A stretch of DNA of 64,000 nt from Acidimicrobiaceae bacterium (GCA_003158855.1 PMLJ01000048.1:66594-130593); one strand, 5' to 3'; shown: positions 32,026 to 42,782, numbered from the stretch's first letter. Notes: a model not told the origin generated them from the letters alone. Made by a program: numbers and translations.

Positions 32026-32811
32026 CTAGGAAACCGTCATCCCACCGTCGACCGCGATGTCGGCGCCGGTGATGGCCGATGCGGCGGGCGAGCAGAGCCA
32101 CGCGATCGACGCCGCGACTTCGTAGGGTTCGATGAGGCGGCCGATGGGCTGGCTCTTCGCGAACTCCTCTTCGCTCGAGAGCCCGTACACGTCCGCCGAC
32201 GCCTTCAGGATCGCGGTGCGCGTCGAGCCCGGGCTCACCGCGTTCGCGGTGACGCCGTGCTCCGCGAGGTCCATCGCCACCCCGCGGATGAGGCCCACGA
32301 CCGCGTGCTTGGCGGCCGAATACGCCGCCAGATGGTAGAGGCCGGTGCTGCCCGCCGCCGAGGCGACCGCGACGATGCGACTCTGGGCGTCGCGACCGTT
32401 CGCGATCAGCGTGGGCGCGGCGGCGTCAATGAGGCGCCTGGTGCCGAGCACGTTCACCGACCACACGGCGTCCCACGCGGCGTCGGAGATCTCCCACAAC
32501 GGCGCGCCCGCGCCAATGACCCCCGCGCAGGCAACGACCGTGTCGAGGCGACCGAAGTGGCGAGACGCCGTTTCCACGGCGAGCTGCATGTCGGTGGCGC
32601 TTCGGACATCGCCGACGAGGCCGAGCACCGCGTCGCCGTGTCGCGCCACCACGCCGTCCAGATCCGCGGGCGTCGCGAGCGCGTACGGGACGTCGAGGAT
32701 GTCGCGACAACGGTCGACCGCGACGACGTGGTAGCCGTCGTTCACGAGCGCGTCCACGGTCGCCGCGCCGATTCCCCGGGCGGCCCCCGTGACGATGGCC
32801 ACGCGGTTCAC
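32026..32811 (-). CDS. Mycofactocin-coupled SDR oxidoreductase
   Basis: Short-chain dehydrogenase, 261 residues: TGAARGIG cofactor motif, CAGVIG, catalytic Ser in VASAAGS and YSAAK. A segment after strand 2 (about DRCRDILDVPYALATP) lengthens the loop near the nicotinamide. This is the mark of mycofactocin-coupled SDRs, whose NAD(H) stays bound and is recycled by the peptide cofactor. It overlaps mftD by 4 bp (ATGA), which firmly ties it to the cofactor operon. Substrate is unknown, probably an alcohol. Confidence 0.92.
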   Translation of the reverse strand: MNRVAIVTGAARGIGAATVDALVNDGYHVVAVDRCRDILDVPYALATPADLDGVVARHGDAVLGLVGDVRSATDMQLAVETASRHFGRLDTVVACAGVIGAGAPLWEISDAAWDAVWSVNVLGTRRLIDAAAPTLIANGRDAQSRIVAVASAAGSTGLYHLAAYSAAKHAVVGLIRGVAMDLAEHGVTANAVSPGSTRTAILKASADVYGLSSEEEFAKSQPIGRLIEPYEVAASIAWLCSPAASAITGADIAVDGGMTVS

Positions 32812-33980
32812 GGGCCCAGCTTTCGAAAGAAGTCCGCCGGCGCGACGACGTCGTCGCGGCTCAACTCGCTGATGCTCGATCTTCCGAGTCCGAGCAGCGT
32901 CGAATCAATGCCGCCGCGCAGCACGTCGAGCACGTTCTCGACGCCCGCCTGGCCGTTCGCGGCGAGCCCCCACAGGTACGCGCGCCCGATCATGACCGCG
33001 CGCGCACCCAGGGCGAGCGCCTTCACGACGTCGCTGCCGCGTCGAACGCCGCCGTCGAGGACCACCTCGATCTGGTCGCCCACCGCGTCGACAATGGCCG
33101 GCAGCGACCGAATCGGCGCGGGCGTCCCGTCCAGGTTGTTGCCGCCGTGGTTCGAGACCGACAGCGTCGTCGCGCCCAGGTCGACGACGCGCTTCGCGTC
33201 GTCGATGCGGCTCACGCCCTTCACCATGAACGGTCCGTCCCACTGGGCGCGCAGCCACGCCACGTCCGGCCAGCTCGGCAGCACGCTCTGCATCCACTCG
33301 TAGTAGGCGCCGAAGAAGGTGGGTGGCTTCGTGCCGACGGGCGCCATGTTGGGCGTCGTCAGGTCGGGCAGGTGACCGGTCTTCGCGAACGACCACAGCC
33401 AACGCGGCCTCGCGATGGCCTCGGGCGCCAACTTCACCGCGTTCGTGAAGTTGATCTTCTCGGGGATCCAGGGGCTGCCCCAGTCACGGCCGTTCGAGAA
33501 CGACCAGTCGAGGGTCAGGATGACCCCCTTGGCCCCGGCGGCCTTGGCCCTCTCGAGGCGCTGGACCATCGTGTCGCGGTCGCCCGACCAGTACATCTGG
33601 AAGAACACCTGGTTGTTCACGGCGCAGACGTCCTCAATGGAGCGACTGGCGAACGAGCTGAGGCCCATCGCCACGCCGCGGTTCGCCGCCGCGCGCCCGA
33701 CGGCGACCTCGCCCTCGGGGTACACGGCTTGGACGCCGGTCGGAGAGATGATGACCGGCATCGAAACCGACTGGCCCATGACGGTGGTGGCCATCAGGCG
33801 CTCGCTCGAAAGCCCGGCGATGTGGGGGGCGAAACCCAACTGATCGAACGACTCGAGGTTGTCCTTCGAGGAGAGCCCCTTTTCGGAGCCGGCGATCAGG
33901 GCGCCGTAGACCGACTTCGGCAGGCGCTTCTCGGCGCGACGCTGAGCAACGGCCACTGTCTCAAACCATTTACTCGCCAC
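32808..33980 (-). CDS. mftD: Mycofactocin maturation dehydrogenase MftD
   Basis: FMN-dependent alpha-hydroxy-acid-dehydrogenase-like enzyme of 390 residues. In mycofactocin synthesis MftD oxidatively deaminates the AHDP intermediate to give the redox-active premycofactocin. Visible: TIM-barrel segments MPVIISPTGVQAVYPEGEVAVGRAA and the FMN-phosphate loop VSNHGGNNLDG...IEVVLDGGVRRGSDVVKALALGARAVMIGR. The start is GTG 33980, preceded by GGGGGG. It is 55 bp after mftC. Confidence 0.93.
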   Translation of the reverse strand: MASKWFETVAVAQRRAEKRLPKSVYGALIAGSEKGLSSKDNLESFDQLGFAPHIAGLSSERLMATTVMGQSVSMPVIISPTGVQAVYPEGEVAVGRAAANRGVAMGLSSFASRSIEDVCAVNNQVFFQMYWSGDRDTMVQRLERAKAAGAKGVILTLDWSFSNGRDWGSPWIPEKINFTNAVKLAPEAIARPRWLWSFAKTGHLPDLTTPNMAPVGTKPPTFFGAYYEWMQSVLPSWPDVAWLRAQWDGPFMVKGVSRIDDAKRVVDLGATTLSVSNHGGNNLDGTPAPIRSLPAIVDAVGDQIEVVLDGGVRRGSDVVKALALGARAVMIGRAYLWGLAANGQAGVENVLDVLRGGIDSTLLGLGRSSISELSRDDVVAPADFFRKLGP

Positions 33981-34035
33981 GTGCCCCCCAGAAGACTCAT
34001 TGCGACAATACAGGAGCCTTCGAAAGACCGGTCCT

Positions 34036-35151
34036 TCAGCGCGACGTAATCGCGACCGCCACCCTCTTCGAGTGGTCGGGCGACGGGGTCGGGCGAATCG
34101 TGAGCCTCTTCTTCTCGAGCGCGACCTCGCCGTGACCGAAGACGCACTCGGGATCGGGGTCGCTCATCTCGAGTCCCGTGAAGAACTTGGCCGCCATGCA
34201 TCCCCCGCGGCACGCGTCGTAGGAACCGCACGACCCGCACGCTCCGGGGTTTCCCGGCTCGCGCAGGGACCGGAACAGCTCACTCGCGGTCCACACCTGC
34301 GCGAATCCGGCGTCGCGGACGTTGCCGGCCTTGAACTCGTCGTGAATCACGAAGGGGCAGGCGTACACCTCGCCCACCGGATCGATGAGGCACACCACTC
34401 GTCCCGCGCCGCAGAGATTGAGGCCCTCGAGCGGGTCCCCGAGGGCCGAGAGATGGAAGAAGGAGTCGCCCGTGAGCACGTTCGGTCGCGCCAGCAGCCA
34501 CTGGTAGAGGCGCCGGTTCTGCTCGCGCGTCGGGTGCAGCTCCTCCCAGACGTCGACGCCGCGCCCCGAGGGACGAAGCCGCGTGAGGCGCAGCTCGGCG
34601 CCGTAGTGCTGCGCCAACGTTTCGAACTCGTCGAGCTGCTCGATGCTCTCGCGCGTCATCACCACCGAGATCTTGAACTGGCCGAAGTCCGCGGCCTGCA
34701 GGTTGTCCATGGCCCGGCGGGCCTGGTCGTAGCTTCCCGCGCCGCGGATCCGGTCGCTCGTCTGCGCGTCGGCGCCGTCGATCGAGATCTGGATGTCGAG
34801 GTAGTCGATCGCGGCGAGACGTCGGGCCGCCTCCTCATCGATGCGCGTCCCATTCGTCGAGAACTTGACGCCGACCTTCTGTTTGACGGCGTGCTCGATG
34901 AGCTCGAAGAAGTCGCGGCGGATCATCGGCTCGCCCCCGCCGATGTTGATGTAGAAGATCTGCATCGCGGCGATCTCGTCGATGAGGTCCTTCGCCTCCT
35001 TCGTCGAGAGCTCCATCGGGTCGCGCCGGCCCGAGGACGAAAGACAGTGGGTGCAGGCGAGGTTGCACGCGTAGGTGAGCTCCCAGGTGAGGCAGATCGG
35101 CGCCGCCAACCCCCGCTCAAAGCGGTTGCGAAGCGAGAAGTCAGCGCCCAC
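34036..35151 (-). CDS. mftC: Mycofactocin radical SAM maturase MftC
   Basis: Radical SAM/SPASM enzyme of 371 residues that decarboxylates the C-terminal Tyr of MftA and links it to the penultimate Val. The cluster-binding C-x3-C-x2-C appears in TYACNLACTHC; a GGGEP motif follows (NIGGGEPMIRRD). The SPASM domain has CGAGR, VYACPF, CGSCGSYDACRGGC and a final Cys in ECVFG. I chose GTG 35151, overlapping the mftB stop by 11 bp, because GGAG stands 6 bp before it; the frame continuing to 35226 would cover more of mftB. Confidence 0.95.
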   Translation of the reverse strand: MGADFSLRNRFERGLAAPICLTWELTYACNLACTHCLSSSGRRDPMELSTKEAKDLIDEIAAMQIFYINIGGGEPMIRRDFFELIEHAVKQKVGVKFSTNGTRIDEEAARRLAAIDYLDIQISIDGADAQTSDRIRGAGSYDQARRAMDNLQAADFGQFKISVVMTRESIEQLDEFETLAQHYGAELRLTRLRPSGRGVDVWEELHPTREQNRRLYQWLLARPNVLTGDSFFHLSALGDPLEGLNLCGAGRVVCLIDPVGEVYACPFVIHDEFKAGNVRDAGFAQVWTASELFRSLREPGNPGACGSCGSYDACRGGCMAAKFFTGLEMSDPDPECVFGHGEVALEKKRLTIRPTPSPDHSKRVAVAITSR

Positions 35152-35422
35152 AGAGGATCTCCGAATTGAGCAGCGACGACAGCGCCTGGACGTAGCGCTG
35201 ATGCTGCCCGGAAGCGACAACCGCATCGATCGCCTCGTCGGCGCTCGCGAACTCCTCGAGACTGCGCACGAGCGCTACGAGCTCAGGTGACTTCAAGAAG
35301 ACGAGACGTCGGTTGCCGTGGTGATAGGCGAGCGCACCAAAGGCCTCGTCGCGCAGCGAGACCTGATTACTCAACCTCCAGGGACTCGACGCGTCAAAGA
35401 CGTGCACCGCCGAAGGCATCAC
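35141..35422 (-). CDS. mftB: Mycofactocin precursor-binding chaperone MftB
   Basis: PqqD-like RiPP recognition element, 92-93 residues, that binds MftA and presents it to MftC. Sequence: SNQVSLRDEAFGALAYHHGNRRLVFLKSPELVALV followed in separate helices by SADEAIDAVV. The start is GTG 35422 or ATG 35419, only 3-6 bp after mftA, so coupled translation is likely. Confidence 0.92.
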   Translation of the reverse strand: MMPSAVHVFDASSPWRLSNQVSLRDEAFGALAYHHGNRRLVFLKSPELVALVRSLEEFASADEAIDAVVASGQHQRYVQALSSLLNSEILCGR

Positions 35423-35425
35423 GAT

Positions 35426-35533
35426 CTAGTAGACGCCGCAGAGTCCGTCAATGGAGACTTCCTCGACGAGCAACTCCTCACTCTCCCCGATCTCGACTAC
35501 CTCTTCATCAGCAATGAGTGTTTCTGTTGGCAC
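35426..35533 (-). CDS. mftA: Mycofactocin precursor peptide MftA (35 aa)
   Basis: Precursor of the redox cofactor mycofactocin. GTG 35533 gives an acidic leader (VPTETLIADEEVVEIGESEE) and the diagnostic end VEEVSIDGLCGVY before TAG 35426-35428. The C-terminal Val-Tyr is what MftC modifies. The classical core is IDGMCGVY; here Leu replaces Met. An AGGAGGGTAC site precedes the GTG. An in-frame ATG at 35620 would extend into the divergent mftF and is rejected. Confidence 0.96.
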   Translation of the reverse strand: MPTETLIADEEVVEIGESEELLVEEVSIDGLCGVY

Positions 35534-35606
35534 GTACCCTCCTGGTCTCCTCCTATTCTGCCGTGTCCGAACACCCCGCGCGACCACGCCATGGCAAACT
35601 GCCTGC

Positions 35607-37049
35607 GTGGCCGACCTCATCCCCTCCGCTCGCGCGCCCGTCGCCGCGCCGGTGCCCGCCGGGACGCTGGTAATCCTTGATGAGCAGGCGCAGTTCCTTG
35701 ATCGCGACTACGTCGCGGGCGGATCGCCGTGGCGCCTCCTTCGCCTTCCCGGTGGATCGAGATCGGTGGCGGATCGTTGGAGGGGCGGCGCCGCGGTGCG
35801 CGCCGGCGAGGAGCGGTTTGCGAGGACGCTCGTGCAACAGGGGCTGCTTCACCCCCTCTACCGTGGAGCGCTCAATGTCGAGAGCATCGACGTGGTCATT
35901 CCGGTTCGCGACGACGTCGCCTCGCTGCGGCCACTGCTGAGCCAGCTTCGGGGCCTGCACGTCACCGTGGTCGATGATGCCTCGCTCAATCCGATCCTCG
36001 TCGCGCAATGCGCCCGTCAGTTCGAGGTCGCGCTCATCCGCCTGGAAGCGAACAGGGGGCCGGGCGGAGCCCGCAACGCCGGCGCCGATGCCACGACCAG
36101 GCCGCTGCTCTGCTTCCTCGATGCCGACGTTTCCCTCGATGACGCCGCTGACGTCCTCGGGCGACTCAGTGCCCAGTTCCAGGATCCACTCCTCGCGGCC
36201 TGCGCTCCACGGATTCGCGGCGGGACGGGCGCCTCGGCGCGCGCGAGGTTCGAGCGAAAGTTCAGCCCTCTCGACATGGGGGCGAGGAATGCCCTCGTCG
36301 TTCCCGGTGGGCCGGTCAGCTACGTCCCGAGTGCCTGCCTCGTGGTCCGCAGGAGCGCATTCGGATCAGGATTCGACGAGCAGTTGCGAACCGGAGAGGA
36401 TGTCGATCTGGTCTGGCGCCTGCACGACCGGGGCTGGCTCGTTCGCTACGTCGCGAGCGTGGTCGTGACCCATGAGGCCAGGGGTACGTGGCGCCACTGG
36501 TTCTACCAGCGGATTGCGTACGGGGCGTCGTCGGGCGAGCTCGCGCAACGCCACGGGGATCGCCTGGCGCCGGTTCGCTCCGACCCCTGGACCCTCGCCG
36601 CATGGTCATCGGTCCTGCTCGGACAACCCATGCTCGGTGCGCGAGTCGTCCGCGTCACGCGCGATCACCTTCGAGCGCGCATCGCCAACGAGGGCGGCGA
36701 CGTTGGCGAGGTCGCGAACAAGGTCGTCAACAAGGCGATGGTCGGAGCCGGCGGGCCCTTGGCCCGGGCCCTGGTTCGAACGTTCGGGCTGGGGATCCTG
36801 GCCTGCGCCCTGCACCCGAGGCTGCGACGCCGGGCCCTCATCGTGTTGGGCGTCGGCACCGCGTGGCGCTGGCGCCATGAACGGTTTCACCCGGGCGACG
36901 TTCCCCTGGCGCTCGCCGATGACGCCGCCTACGGCGTCGGCGTCATCAAGGGCGCGTGGCGCACCAAGTCCCTCGCCTCGCTCACTCCGCGCATCACCAA
37001 GTCATCGGTGCGCGTGCGCGACGTGCTCGGCCTCTCGAAGGCGAAGTAG
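35607..37049 (+). CDS. mftF: Mycofactocin glycosyltransferase MftF
   Basis: GT2-family enzyme of 480 residues that adds glucose units to mycofactocin. Residues about 90-100 start the GT-A domain: VVIPVRDDVASLRPLL, LHVTVVDDAS, NRGPGGARNAGADAT and the DxD-like FLDADVS. The region RTGEDVDLVWRLHDRGW follows. The N-terminal part resembles a PqqD-like wing seen in MftF. I chose GTG 35607, at which homology begins; upstream Met codons of the frame run antisense over mftA. No clear Shine-Dalgarno is seen and CAAACT lies 6 bp before the GTG, so a leaderless mRNA is possible. It is divergent from mftA across 73 bp. Confidence 0.9.
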   Translation: MADLIPSARAPVAAPVPAGTLVILDEQAQFLDRDYVAGGSPWRLLRLPGGSRSVADRWRGGAAVRAGEERFARTLVQQGLLHPLYRGALNVESIDVVIPVRDDVASLRPLLSQLRGLHVTVVDDASLNPILVAQCARQFEVALIRLEANRGPGGARNAGADATTRPLLCFLDADVSLDDAADVLGRLSAQFQDPLLAACAPRIRGGTGASARARFERKFSPLDMGARNALVVPGGPVSYVPSACLVVRRSAFGSGFDEQLRTGEDVDLVWRLHDRGWLVRYVASVVVTHEARGTWRHWFYQRIAYGASSGELAQRHGDRLAPVRSDPWTLAAWSSVLLGQPMLGARVVRVTRDHLRARIANEGGDVGEVANKVVNKAMVGAGGPLARALVRTFGLGILACALHPRLRRRALIVLGVGTAWRWRHERFHPGDVPLALADDAAYGVGVIKGAWRTKSLASLTPRITKSSVRVRDVLGLSKAK

Positions 37050-37060
37050 ATCCCGCTCCT

Positions 37061-38212
37061 CTAGAAGCGGATGACTCCTCGGAGGTTCTCGCCCGAGGCG
37101 AGGTCGTCCGCGGCGTCCTGCACCTGGTCGATCGTGTACTCCTTGGTGACCAGTTCGTCGATGAAGAACTTTCCCTCGTGGTGCAGGCGAAGCAGGCGCG
37201 GAACTTGGATCCGGGGGTTCTCCGAACCGAAGACCGTGCCGCGAAGCTCCTGGTTGGACATCGAGAACATCATCATGTTGATCTCGACGCTCGTGAGGGT
37301 GTTCGCCGCCAGCGATGTCGCGACGATGACGCCGCCCTTCGCGGTGATCGACCTGGCCTGCTCGAGCAGTTCCGAGGTGAGGTTGTCCACGGTGATGATC
37401 ACGACGTCGCAGTTCTTTCCCCACGTGAGTTCAGGCAAGATGTTGAACGCGGCGTCGAGGGTCGTCGCGCAGCCGTGCGTGGCCCCGATCTTCAAGGCCC
37501 GGTCGATCTTCGACTGGTTGGTGTCGATCGCGATAACGGCCCGCGCGCCCGCGAGGGCCGCCCCCTGGACCGCACCCGACCCGACGCCGCCGCAGCCAAT
37601 CACGGCCACCGTGTCGCCGGGCTTCACGTCGCCGCGGTTCACGGCCGAGCCGAAGCCCGTCGAGATGCCGCACGAGATCAGCGCCGCCGCGCGAAGGTCG
37701 TACCAGGGCTCGATGCGGATGAGCGAAGCCTCGTGCACGACGATGTACTCGGAGAATGAACCGATCTGGCACATCCGGTTCAGCACCTCGTCGCCCAGGT
37801 GGTGGCGCCACGTGGCGTCAGAGATCATCGGGCCCGCGAGGATGGTCGAGCCCATGTCGCAGATGTACTGACGACCCGACAGGCAGTATTCGCACGTGCC
37901 GCACGACGGCACGAACGAGACCGCGACGTGGTCGCCGGGCTTCAGCGACGTGACGTCGGGACCGACGGATTCGACGACTCCCGAACCCTCGTGCCCACCA
38001 ATCGCCGGGAACATCGACTCTCGCCCGGAGATCATCGCCATCACTTCGGGGGCCATGCCGATGTCGCCGTGGCGCAGGTGCTCGTCCGAGAAGCACAGAC
38101 CCGAAAACGCCATCTTGACTTTGACCTCATTGGCGTGCGGCTCGTCGATTTCGATGAGCTCGGTGTGCCATGGTCCGTGTGCTTCAGTAACAATCGCGGC
38201 CTTAACCTGCAT
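37061..38212 (-). CDS. NDMA-type zinc-dependent alcohol dehydrogenase
   Basis: 383-residue medium-chain dehydrogenase: catalytic-zinc region [14 protein letters not shown] with [10 protein letters not shown], structural zinc cysteines in [16 protein letters not shown], nucleotide loop [15 protein letters not shown]. The subfamily (NDMA-dependent, nicotinoprotein alcohol dehydrogenases) keeps NAD(H) tightly bound and is reoxidised in vivo by mycofactocin. Convergent with mftF across 11 bp, which supports the cofactor link. Substrate probably a primary alcohol; unknown here. Confidence 0.92.
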   Translation of the reverse strand: MQVKAAIVTEAHGPWHTELIEIDEPHANEVKVKMAFSGLCFSDEHLRHGDIGMAPEVMAMISGRESMFPAIGGHEGSGVVESVGPDVTSLKPGDHVAVSFVPSCGTCEYCLSGRQYICDMGSTILAGPMISDATWRHHLGDEVLNRMCQIGSFSEYIVVHEASLIRIEPWYDLRAAALISCGISTGFGSAVNRGDVKPGDTVAVIGCGGVGSGAVQGAALAGARAVIAIDTNQSKIDRALKIGATHGCATTLDAAFNILPELTWGKNCDVVIITVDNLTSELLEQARSITAKGGVIVATSLAANTLTSVEINMMMFSMSNQELRGTVFGSENPRIQVPRLLRLHHEGKFFIDELVTKEYTIDQVQDAADDLASGENLRGVIRF

Positions 38213-38297
38213 GATTCCCCCCGGGTGCCTTTGTCGCGCTCCGCGCCACGGTTCGTACTCTACAGACCAGGCGCCGTGGCCCGCGAACGTGAAGCGA

Positions 38298-40016
38298 CTA
38301 CATCTGATCCGGGGCTTCGATGCCGAGGAGCGAGAGCCCGAGGCTGAGCGCGCGGGCGCTCAGCTCGCACAGCGCGAGACGCTCGTCGCGCAGCGCGCCC
38401 TCGGCGGACAGCACCGGGCAGGCGTCGTAGAAGGAGGTGAATCGCTGGGCCAGATCGAAGAGGTACACGCAGAGCCGGTGCGGCTGCAGCGGCGCGAGCG
38501 CCAGCTCGAACGCCTCGGGGAAGGCCAGCAGACCCAAGGCGAGTTCGCGCTCCGCGGGCGCTTCGAGCGCGAAGCTCGCGGCGCTCGGGTCCCAGAGCGT
38601 GCCGAGCCGGCGAAAGATCGAGCGAACCCGGGCGTGCGCGTACTGCAGGTAGGGACCGGTGTCGCCTTCGAAGGCGATCATGCGGTCGAGGTCGAAGATG
38701 TAGTCGCGCTGACGCTCGGTCGAGAGGTCGGCGTACTTGACCGCGGCCCGGGCGATCTGCGTGGCCAGGTGGAGCTTCTCGGGCTCGGAGAGGCCACTGC
38801 GGCGCCCCTCGAGCGCGGCGTGGGCGCGCTCGGTCGCCTCATCGAGCAGGCCAATGAGCTTCACCGTCTCGCCGCTGCGGGTCTTGAACATCTTGCGGTC
38901 GGGACCGAGCACGTTGCCGAAGGCCACGTGCTCGCAGCGCACGTTCTCGGGCAGCCAGCCCGCGAGGCGGGCCACCGCGTAGATCATCTCGAAGTGCTGG
39001 CCCTGGGGGGCGCCCACGACGTACAGCAGTTCGTCGGCGTGCAGGTTCCTCACCCGGTCGCGAACCGCGGCCAGGTCCGTGGCGGCGTAGCCGAAGCCCT
39101 CGTCGCGCTTGCGCACGATCAGGGGAAGCGGCTCGTTGTCGCGATTGGTGAACCCGGGCGGAAAGACGCAGAGCGCCCCGTCGCTTTCGACGAGGAGGCC
39201 CGCCCGGTCAAGATCGCGCACGACGTCCTCGAGCATGTCGTTGTAGTAGGACTCGCCGACCACGTCCTCGGGCGCCAGCGTGATGTCGAGCTTCGCGTAG
39301 ACCTCGGCGAAGTACGCGACCGACTCGTTGACGAGGATGCCCCACAGCCGACGGGTTTCGCCGTCGCCCGCCTGCAGCGCCACCACGCGGGCCCGGCTGC
39401 GCTCCTTGAACGCGTCGTCGGCGTCGAACTTCTCGCGCGCCGCGCGATAGAACGAGTCGAGGTCGCCAATCGAGAGCGACGCCATGGCCTCGTCCTCGCC
39501 CAGGTCCACCAGGTGCTCGATCAGCATGCCGAAGGGCGTTCCCCAGTCGCCAACGTGGTTGCGCGCGATGACGTGATGCCCCGCGAACCGGTTCATCCGG
39601 GCCAACGCGTCGCCGATCACGGTCGAGCGCAGGTGGCCCACGTGCATCTCCTTCGCGACGTTCGGAGCCGAGTAGTCAATGACCACATTCTTCGCCGGGC
39701 TGGCGACGGCGACCCCCAGGCGGGCATCGCCGAGCATCGTGCGCAGTTGGGTGTTGAGGAATGGCGGGCTGATCGTGAGGTTCAAGAATCCGGGGCCCGC
39801 GATCTCCACGGTCGCCACCTCGTCGAGGTTGACCAAGCCCACTATCTCCTCGGCGACGTCACGGGGTGGGCGTCCAACCTGCTTGGCGAGCGACATCACG
39901 CCGTTCGCCTGGTAGTCGCCGCGCTCGGACTGTCGCAGAACGGGGTCGGCGCCCGGGGCCACGCGATCAAAGGCCGCCTGCAGGCGTTCGAGCAATACGT
40001 CGTACGTCGAGGTCAT
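38298..40016 (-). CDS. argS: Arginyl-tRNA synthetase
   Basis: Class I synthetase charging tRNA-Arg, 572 residues. N-terminal Arg-tRNA synthetase domain (about 1-95), then the HIGH motif as HVGH in [30 protein letters not shown], and a KMSKS-position segment [15 protein letters not shown] in which the usual KMSKS is degenerate, normal for ArgRS. The C-terminal anticodon-binding domain (DALR type) follows. It stands alone; the divergent neighbour is aconitase. Confidence 0.97.
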   Translation of the reverse strand: MTSTYDVLLERLQAAFDRVAPGADPVLRQSERGDYQANGVMSLAKQVGRPPRDVAEEIVGLVNLDEVATVEIAGPGFLNLTISPPFLNTQLRTMLGDARLGVAVASPAKNVVIDYSAPNVAKEMHVGHLRSTVIGDALARMNRFAGHHVIARNHVGDWGTPFGMLIEHLVDLGEDEAMASLSIGDLDSFYRAAREKFDADDAFKERSRARVVALQAGDGETRRLWGILVNESVAYFAEVYAKLDITLAPEDVVGESYYNDMLEDVVRDLDRAGLLVESDGALCVFPPGFTNRDNEPLPLIVRKRDEGFGYAATDLAAVRDRVRNLHADELLYVVGAPQGQHFEMIYAVARLAGWLPENVRCEHVAFGNVLGPDRKMFKTRSGETVKLIGLLDEATERAHAALEGRRSGLSEPEKLHLATQIARAAVKYADLSTERQRDYIFDLDRMIAFEGDTGPYLQYAHARVRSIFRRLGTLWDPSAASFALEAPAERELALGLLAFPEAFELALAPLQPHRLCVYLFDLAQRFTSFYDACPVLSAEGALRDERLALCELSARALSLGLSLLGIEAPDQM

Positions 40017-40097
40017 GGCGCCAGTCTCCCACTCGGGCCGGGCGCGAAGGAATCGGGGGCCGTAACGCGGCCCGCGTCGACACGGCAGACTAGGGGG

Positions 40098-42782
40098 ATG
40101 ACCACTTCCTCCCTCAACTCATTTGGCTCAAAGGACACCCTCGAGGTTGGGGGCCGTTCGCTCGTCTACTACTCGCTCCAGGCGAGTGCCCTTCGCGACC
40201 TCGGCGTCGACCGGTTGCCGTACTCCATCAAGGTACTGCTGGAGAATCTCCTTCGCCACGAGGACGGCGTGAAGGTCCGAGCCGCCGACATCGAAGCCCT
40301 CGCGCGCTGGGGCGAGACCCCCACGCGCCACGGCGAAGCGGCGGGCGACGACGCCCAGGAGATCGCCTTCACCCCCGAGCGCGTCCTGATGCAGGACCTC
40401 ACCGGGGTGCCGGCGGTCGTCGACCTCGCGTCCATGCGCGACGCCATCATCGCCCTCGGCGGCGACCCCAACAAGATCAACCCCCTCGTGCCGGTCGAAC
40501 TGGTCATCGACCACTCGGTGATCCTCGAGCGCACCGGGACGCCGGAGAGCTACGAGGAGAACGTCGCGATCGAATACGACCGCAACGTCGAGCGCTACAC
40601 CTTCTTGAAGTGGGCCCAGAGCTCGTTCAAGCTGTTCCGAGTGGTTCCCCCGGGGATGGGCATCTGCCACCAGGTGAACCTCGAGCACCTGGCGCGGGTG
40701 GTCTTCGAGCACGAGGGCGTGGCGTACCTCGACACCGTCGTGGGCACGGACTCGCACACCACGATGGTGAACGGACTCGGCGTCCTCGGTTGGGGCGTCG
40801 GCGGCATCGAGGCCGAAGCCGGCATGCTCGGCCAGCCAACGTCGATGCTGATTCCGCCCGTCGTGGGACTACGCCTCTCGGGCGCCACCCGTGAAGGCGT
40901 GACCGCCACCGACGTCGTGCTCACCATCACTGAACTGCTGCGCCGCCACGGCGTCGTGGGCAAGTTCCTCGAGGCCTACGGTCCCGGCGTCGCCTCGCTC
41001 TCGCTCGAGACCCGCGCGACGATCGGCAACATGTCGCCCGAGTACGGGGCCACCTGCGCCATCTTTCCCATCGACCAGGTCACGCTCGACTACCTGGCGT
41101 TCACGGGCCGCCCGAAGGCGCAGCTCGAGCTCGTCGAGGCCTACGCCAAGGCCCAGGGCATCTGGCACGACGCCCACGCCGTCGAGCCCATCTACTCCGA
41201 GTACGTCGAGCTCGACCTCGCGACCGTCGAGCCGAGCCTCGCCGGACCGAAGCGTCCCCAGGACCGCGTCTCGCTCTCGGGCGCCCGGGCTGCGTTTCGC
41301 AACGCGCTCGGCCGCGAGCCCATCGAGGTTCGCGGGCTCGACAATGCCGACCACCTGCGCGACGGTGACGTCACCGTCGCGGCGATCACGTCGTGCACGA
41401 ACACGTCGAATCCCGCCGTGCTCGTCGCCGCCGGCCTCGTGGCCAAGCGCGCCGTCGAGCGCGGCCTCGAGTCCAAGCCCTGGGTGAAGACGTCGCTCGC
41501 CCCGGGAAGCCGCGTGGTCATGGACTACCTCGAGCGGGCGAACCTCGTCGACTCGCTCGACCAGCTGGGCTTCTACCTCGCTGGCTACGGCTGCACCACC
41601 TGCATTGGCAACACTGGACCGCTCCTCAACGGCGTGTCCGACGCCGTCATCGAGCACGACCTGTCGGTCGTCTCGGTGCTCTCGGGAAACCGCAACTTCG
41701 AGGGGCGCATCCACCCCGACGTGAAGCAGAACTTCCTCGCGAGCCCGCCGCTGGTCGTCGCCTACGCCTTGGCGGGAACGATCGACATCGACCTCAGCTC
41801 CGAACCGCTCGGCACCGACAAGGACGGGAAGTCCGTCTTCTTGTCCGACCTCTGGCCGAGCGACGCCGAGGTCGCTGACGCCGTTCGCGCGTCGCTCAGC
41901 CCCGAGATGTTCGAGGAGCGCTACGCCAGCGCCTTCAGCGGCGACGAGCGTTGGCAGGGCGTGCCCACGACCAACGCCGTGACCTACGCCTGGGACTCGA
42001 AGTCCACCTACGTGAAACTGCCTCCGTACTTCGAGGGCCTCACGATGGGGCTCGACGCCGTGAAGGACATCGAAGGCGCGCGCGTGCTCGCCAAGCTGGG
42101 TGATTCGGTGACGACCGACCACATCTCACCGGCGGGCAACATCCGCCCCAACGTTCCCGCGGGTCGCTACCTCACCGACGGGGGCGTCGAACAGGGCGAC
42201 TTCAACAGCTACGGCACCCGGCGAGGGAACCACGAGATCATGGTCCGCGGAACGTTCGCCAACGTGCGCCTGCGCAACCAGCTGGCCCCCGGCACCGAGG
42301 GCGGCGTCACGATCAAGTTTCCCGAGGGGATCCAGATGTCGATCTTCGACGCGGCGATGGCCTACGCCGACGAGGGCACGCCGCTCGTGATCCTCGGCGG
42401 CAAGGAGTACGGCAGCGGCTCGAGTCGCGATTGGGCGGCCAAGGGCACCAAGCTGCTCGGCGTGAAGGCCGTGCTCGTCGAGAGCTTCGAGCGCATTCAC
42501 CGTTCGAACCTGGTCGGCATGGGCGTCTTGCCCCTGCAGTACGCGGCCGGGCAGTCGGCGCAGACCTACGGCCTCGAGGGCACCGAGATCTTCTCGATCA
42601 CCGGCCTCGAACCGCTCAACCGTGGCGAGACGGTTCCGCTCGTCACCGTCACGGCGACGCGAGAGAACGGTGAGGCGGTCACCTTCGAGGCGCGACTTCG
42701 CATCGACACCCCGACCGAGGCGGACTACTACCGTCACGGCGGCGTGCTCAACTTCGTGCTGCGCCAGTTGGCGTCGAGCTAG
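40098..42782 (+). CDS. acn: Aconitate hydratase A
   Basis: 4Fe-4S enzyme interconverting citrate and isocitrate in the TCA cycle, 894 residues. Cluster cysteines are in [11 protein letters not shown] and [14 protein letters not shown]. Other family segments: [28 protein letters not shown] and the swivel-domain [21 protein letters not shown] (in two parts). It is the AcnA/IRP1 long form. The start ATG 40098 is preceded by GGGGG only 1 bp away; the frame stays open far upstream, antisense to argS, which is an artefact. It ends on a CTAG shared with sulP. Confidence 0.96.
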   Translation: MTTSSLNSFGSKDTLEVGGRSLVYYSLQASALRDLGVDRLPYSIKVLLENLLRHEDGVKVRAADIEALARWGETPTRHGEAAGDDAQEIAFTPERVLMQDLTGVPAVVDLASMRDAIIALGGDPNKINPLVPVELVIDHSVILERTGTPESYEENVAIEYDRNVERYTFLKWAQSSFKLFRVVPPGMGICHQVNLEHLARVVFEHEGVAYLDTVVGTDSHTTMVNGLGVLGWGVGGIEAEAGMLGQPTSMLIPPVVGLRLSGATREGVTATDVVLTITELLRRHGVVGKFLEAYGPGVASLSLETRATIGNMSPEYGATCAIFPIDQVTLDYLAFTGRPKAQLELVEAYAKAQGIWHDAHAVEPIYSEYVELDLATVEPSLAGPKRPQDRVSLSGARAAFRNALGREPIEVRGLDNADHLRDGDVTVAAITSCTNTSNPAVLVAAGLVAKRAVERGLESKPWVKTSLAPGSRVVMDYLERANLVDSLDQLGFYLAGYGCTTCIGNTGPLLNGVSDAVIEHDLSVVSVLSGNRNFEGRIHPDVKQNFLASPPLVVAYALAGTIDIDLSSEPLGTDKDGKSVFLSDLWPSDAEVADAVRASLSPEMFEERYASAFSGDERWQGVPTTNAVTYAWDSKSTYVKLPPYFEGLTMGLDAVKDIEGARVLAKLGDSVTTDHISPAGNIRPNVPAGRYLTDGGVEQGDFNSYGTRRGNHEIMVRGTFANVRLRNQLAPGTEGGVTIKFPEGIQMSIFDAAMAYADEGTPLVILGGKEYGSGSSRDWAAKGTKLLGVKAVLVESFERIHRSNLVGMGVLPLQYAAGQSAQTYGLEGTEIFSITGLEPLNRGETVPLVTVTATRENGEAVTFEARLRIDTPTEADYYRHGGVLNFVLRQLASS

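Noticed and set aside
37896-40097. A plus-strand frame continuous with aconitase that would give a 1628-residue fusion protein
   Set aside because: The 5' part is antisense to argS, which has full ArgRS motifs. Long antisense frames are common in GC-rich DNA. The aconitase homology starts at ATG 40098.
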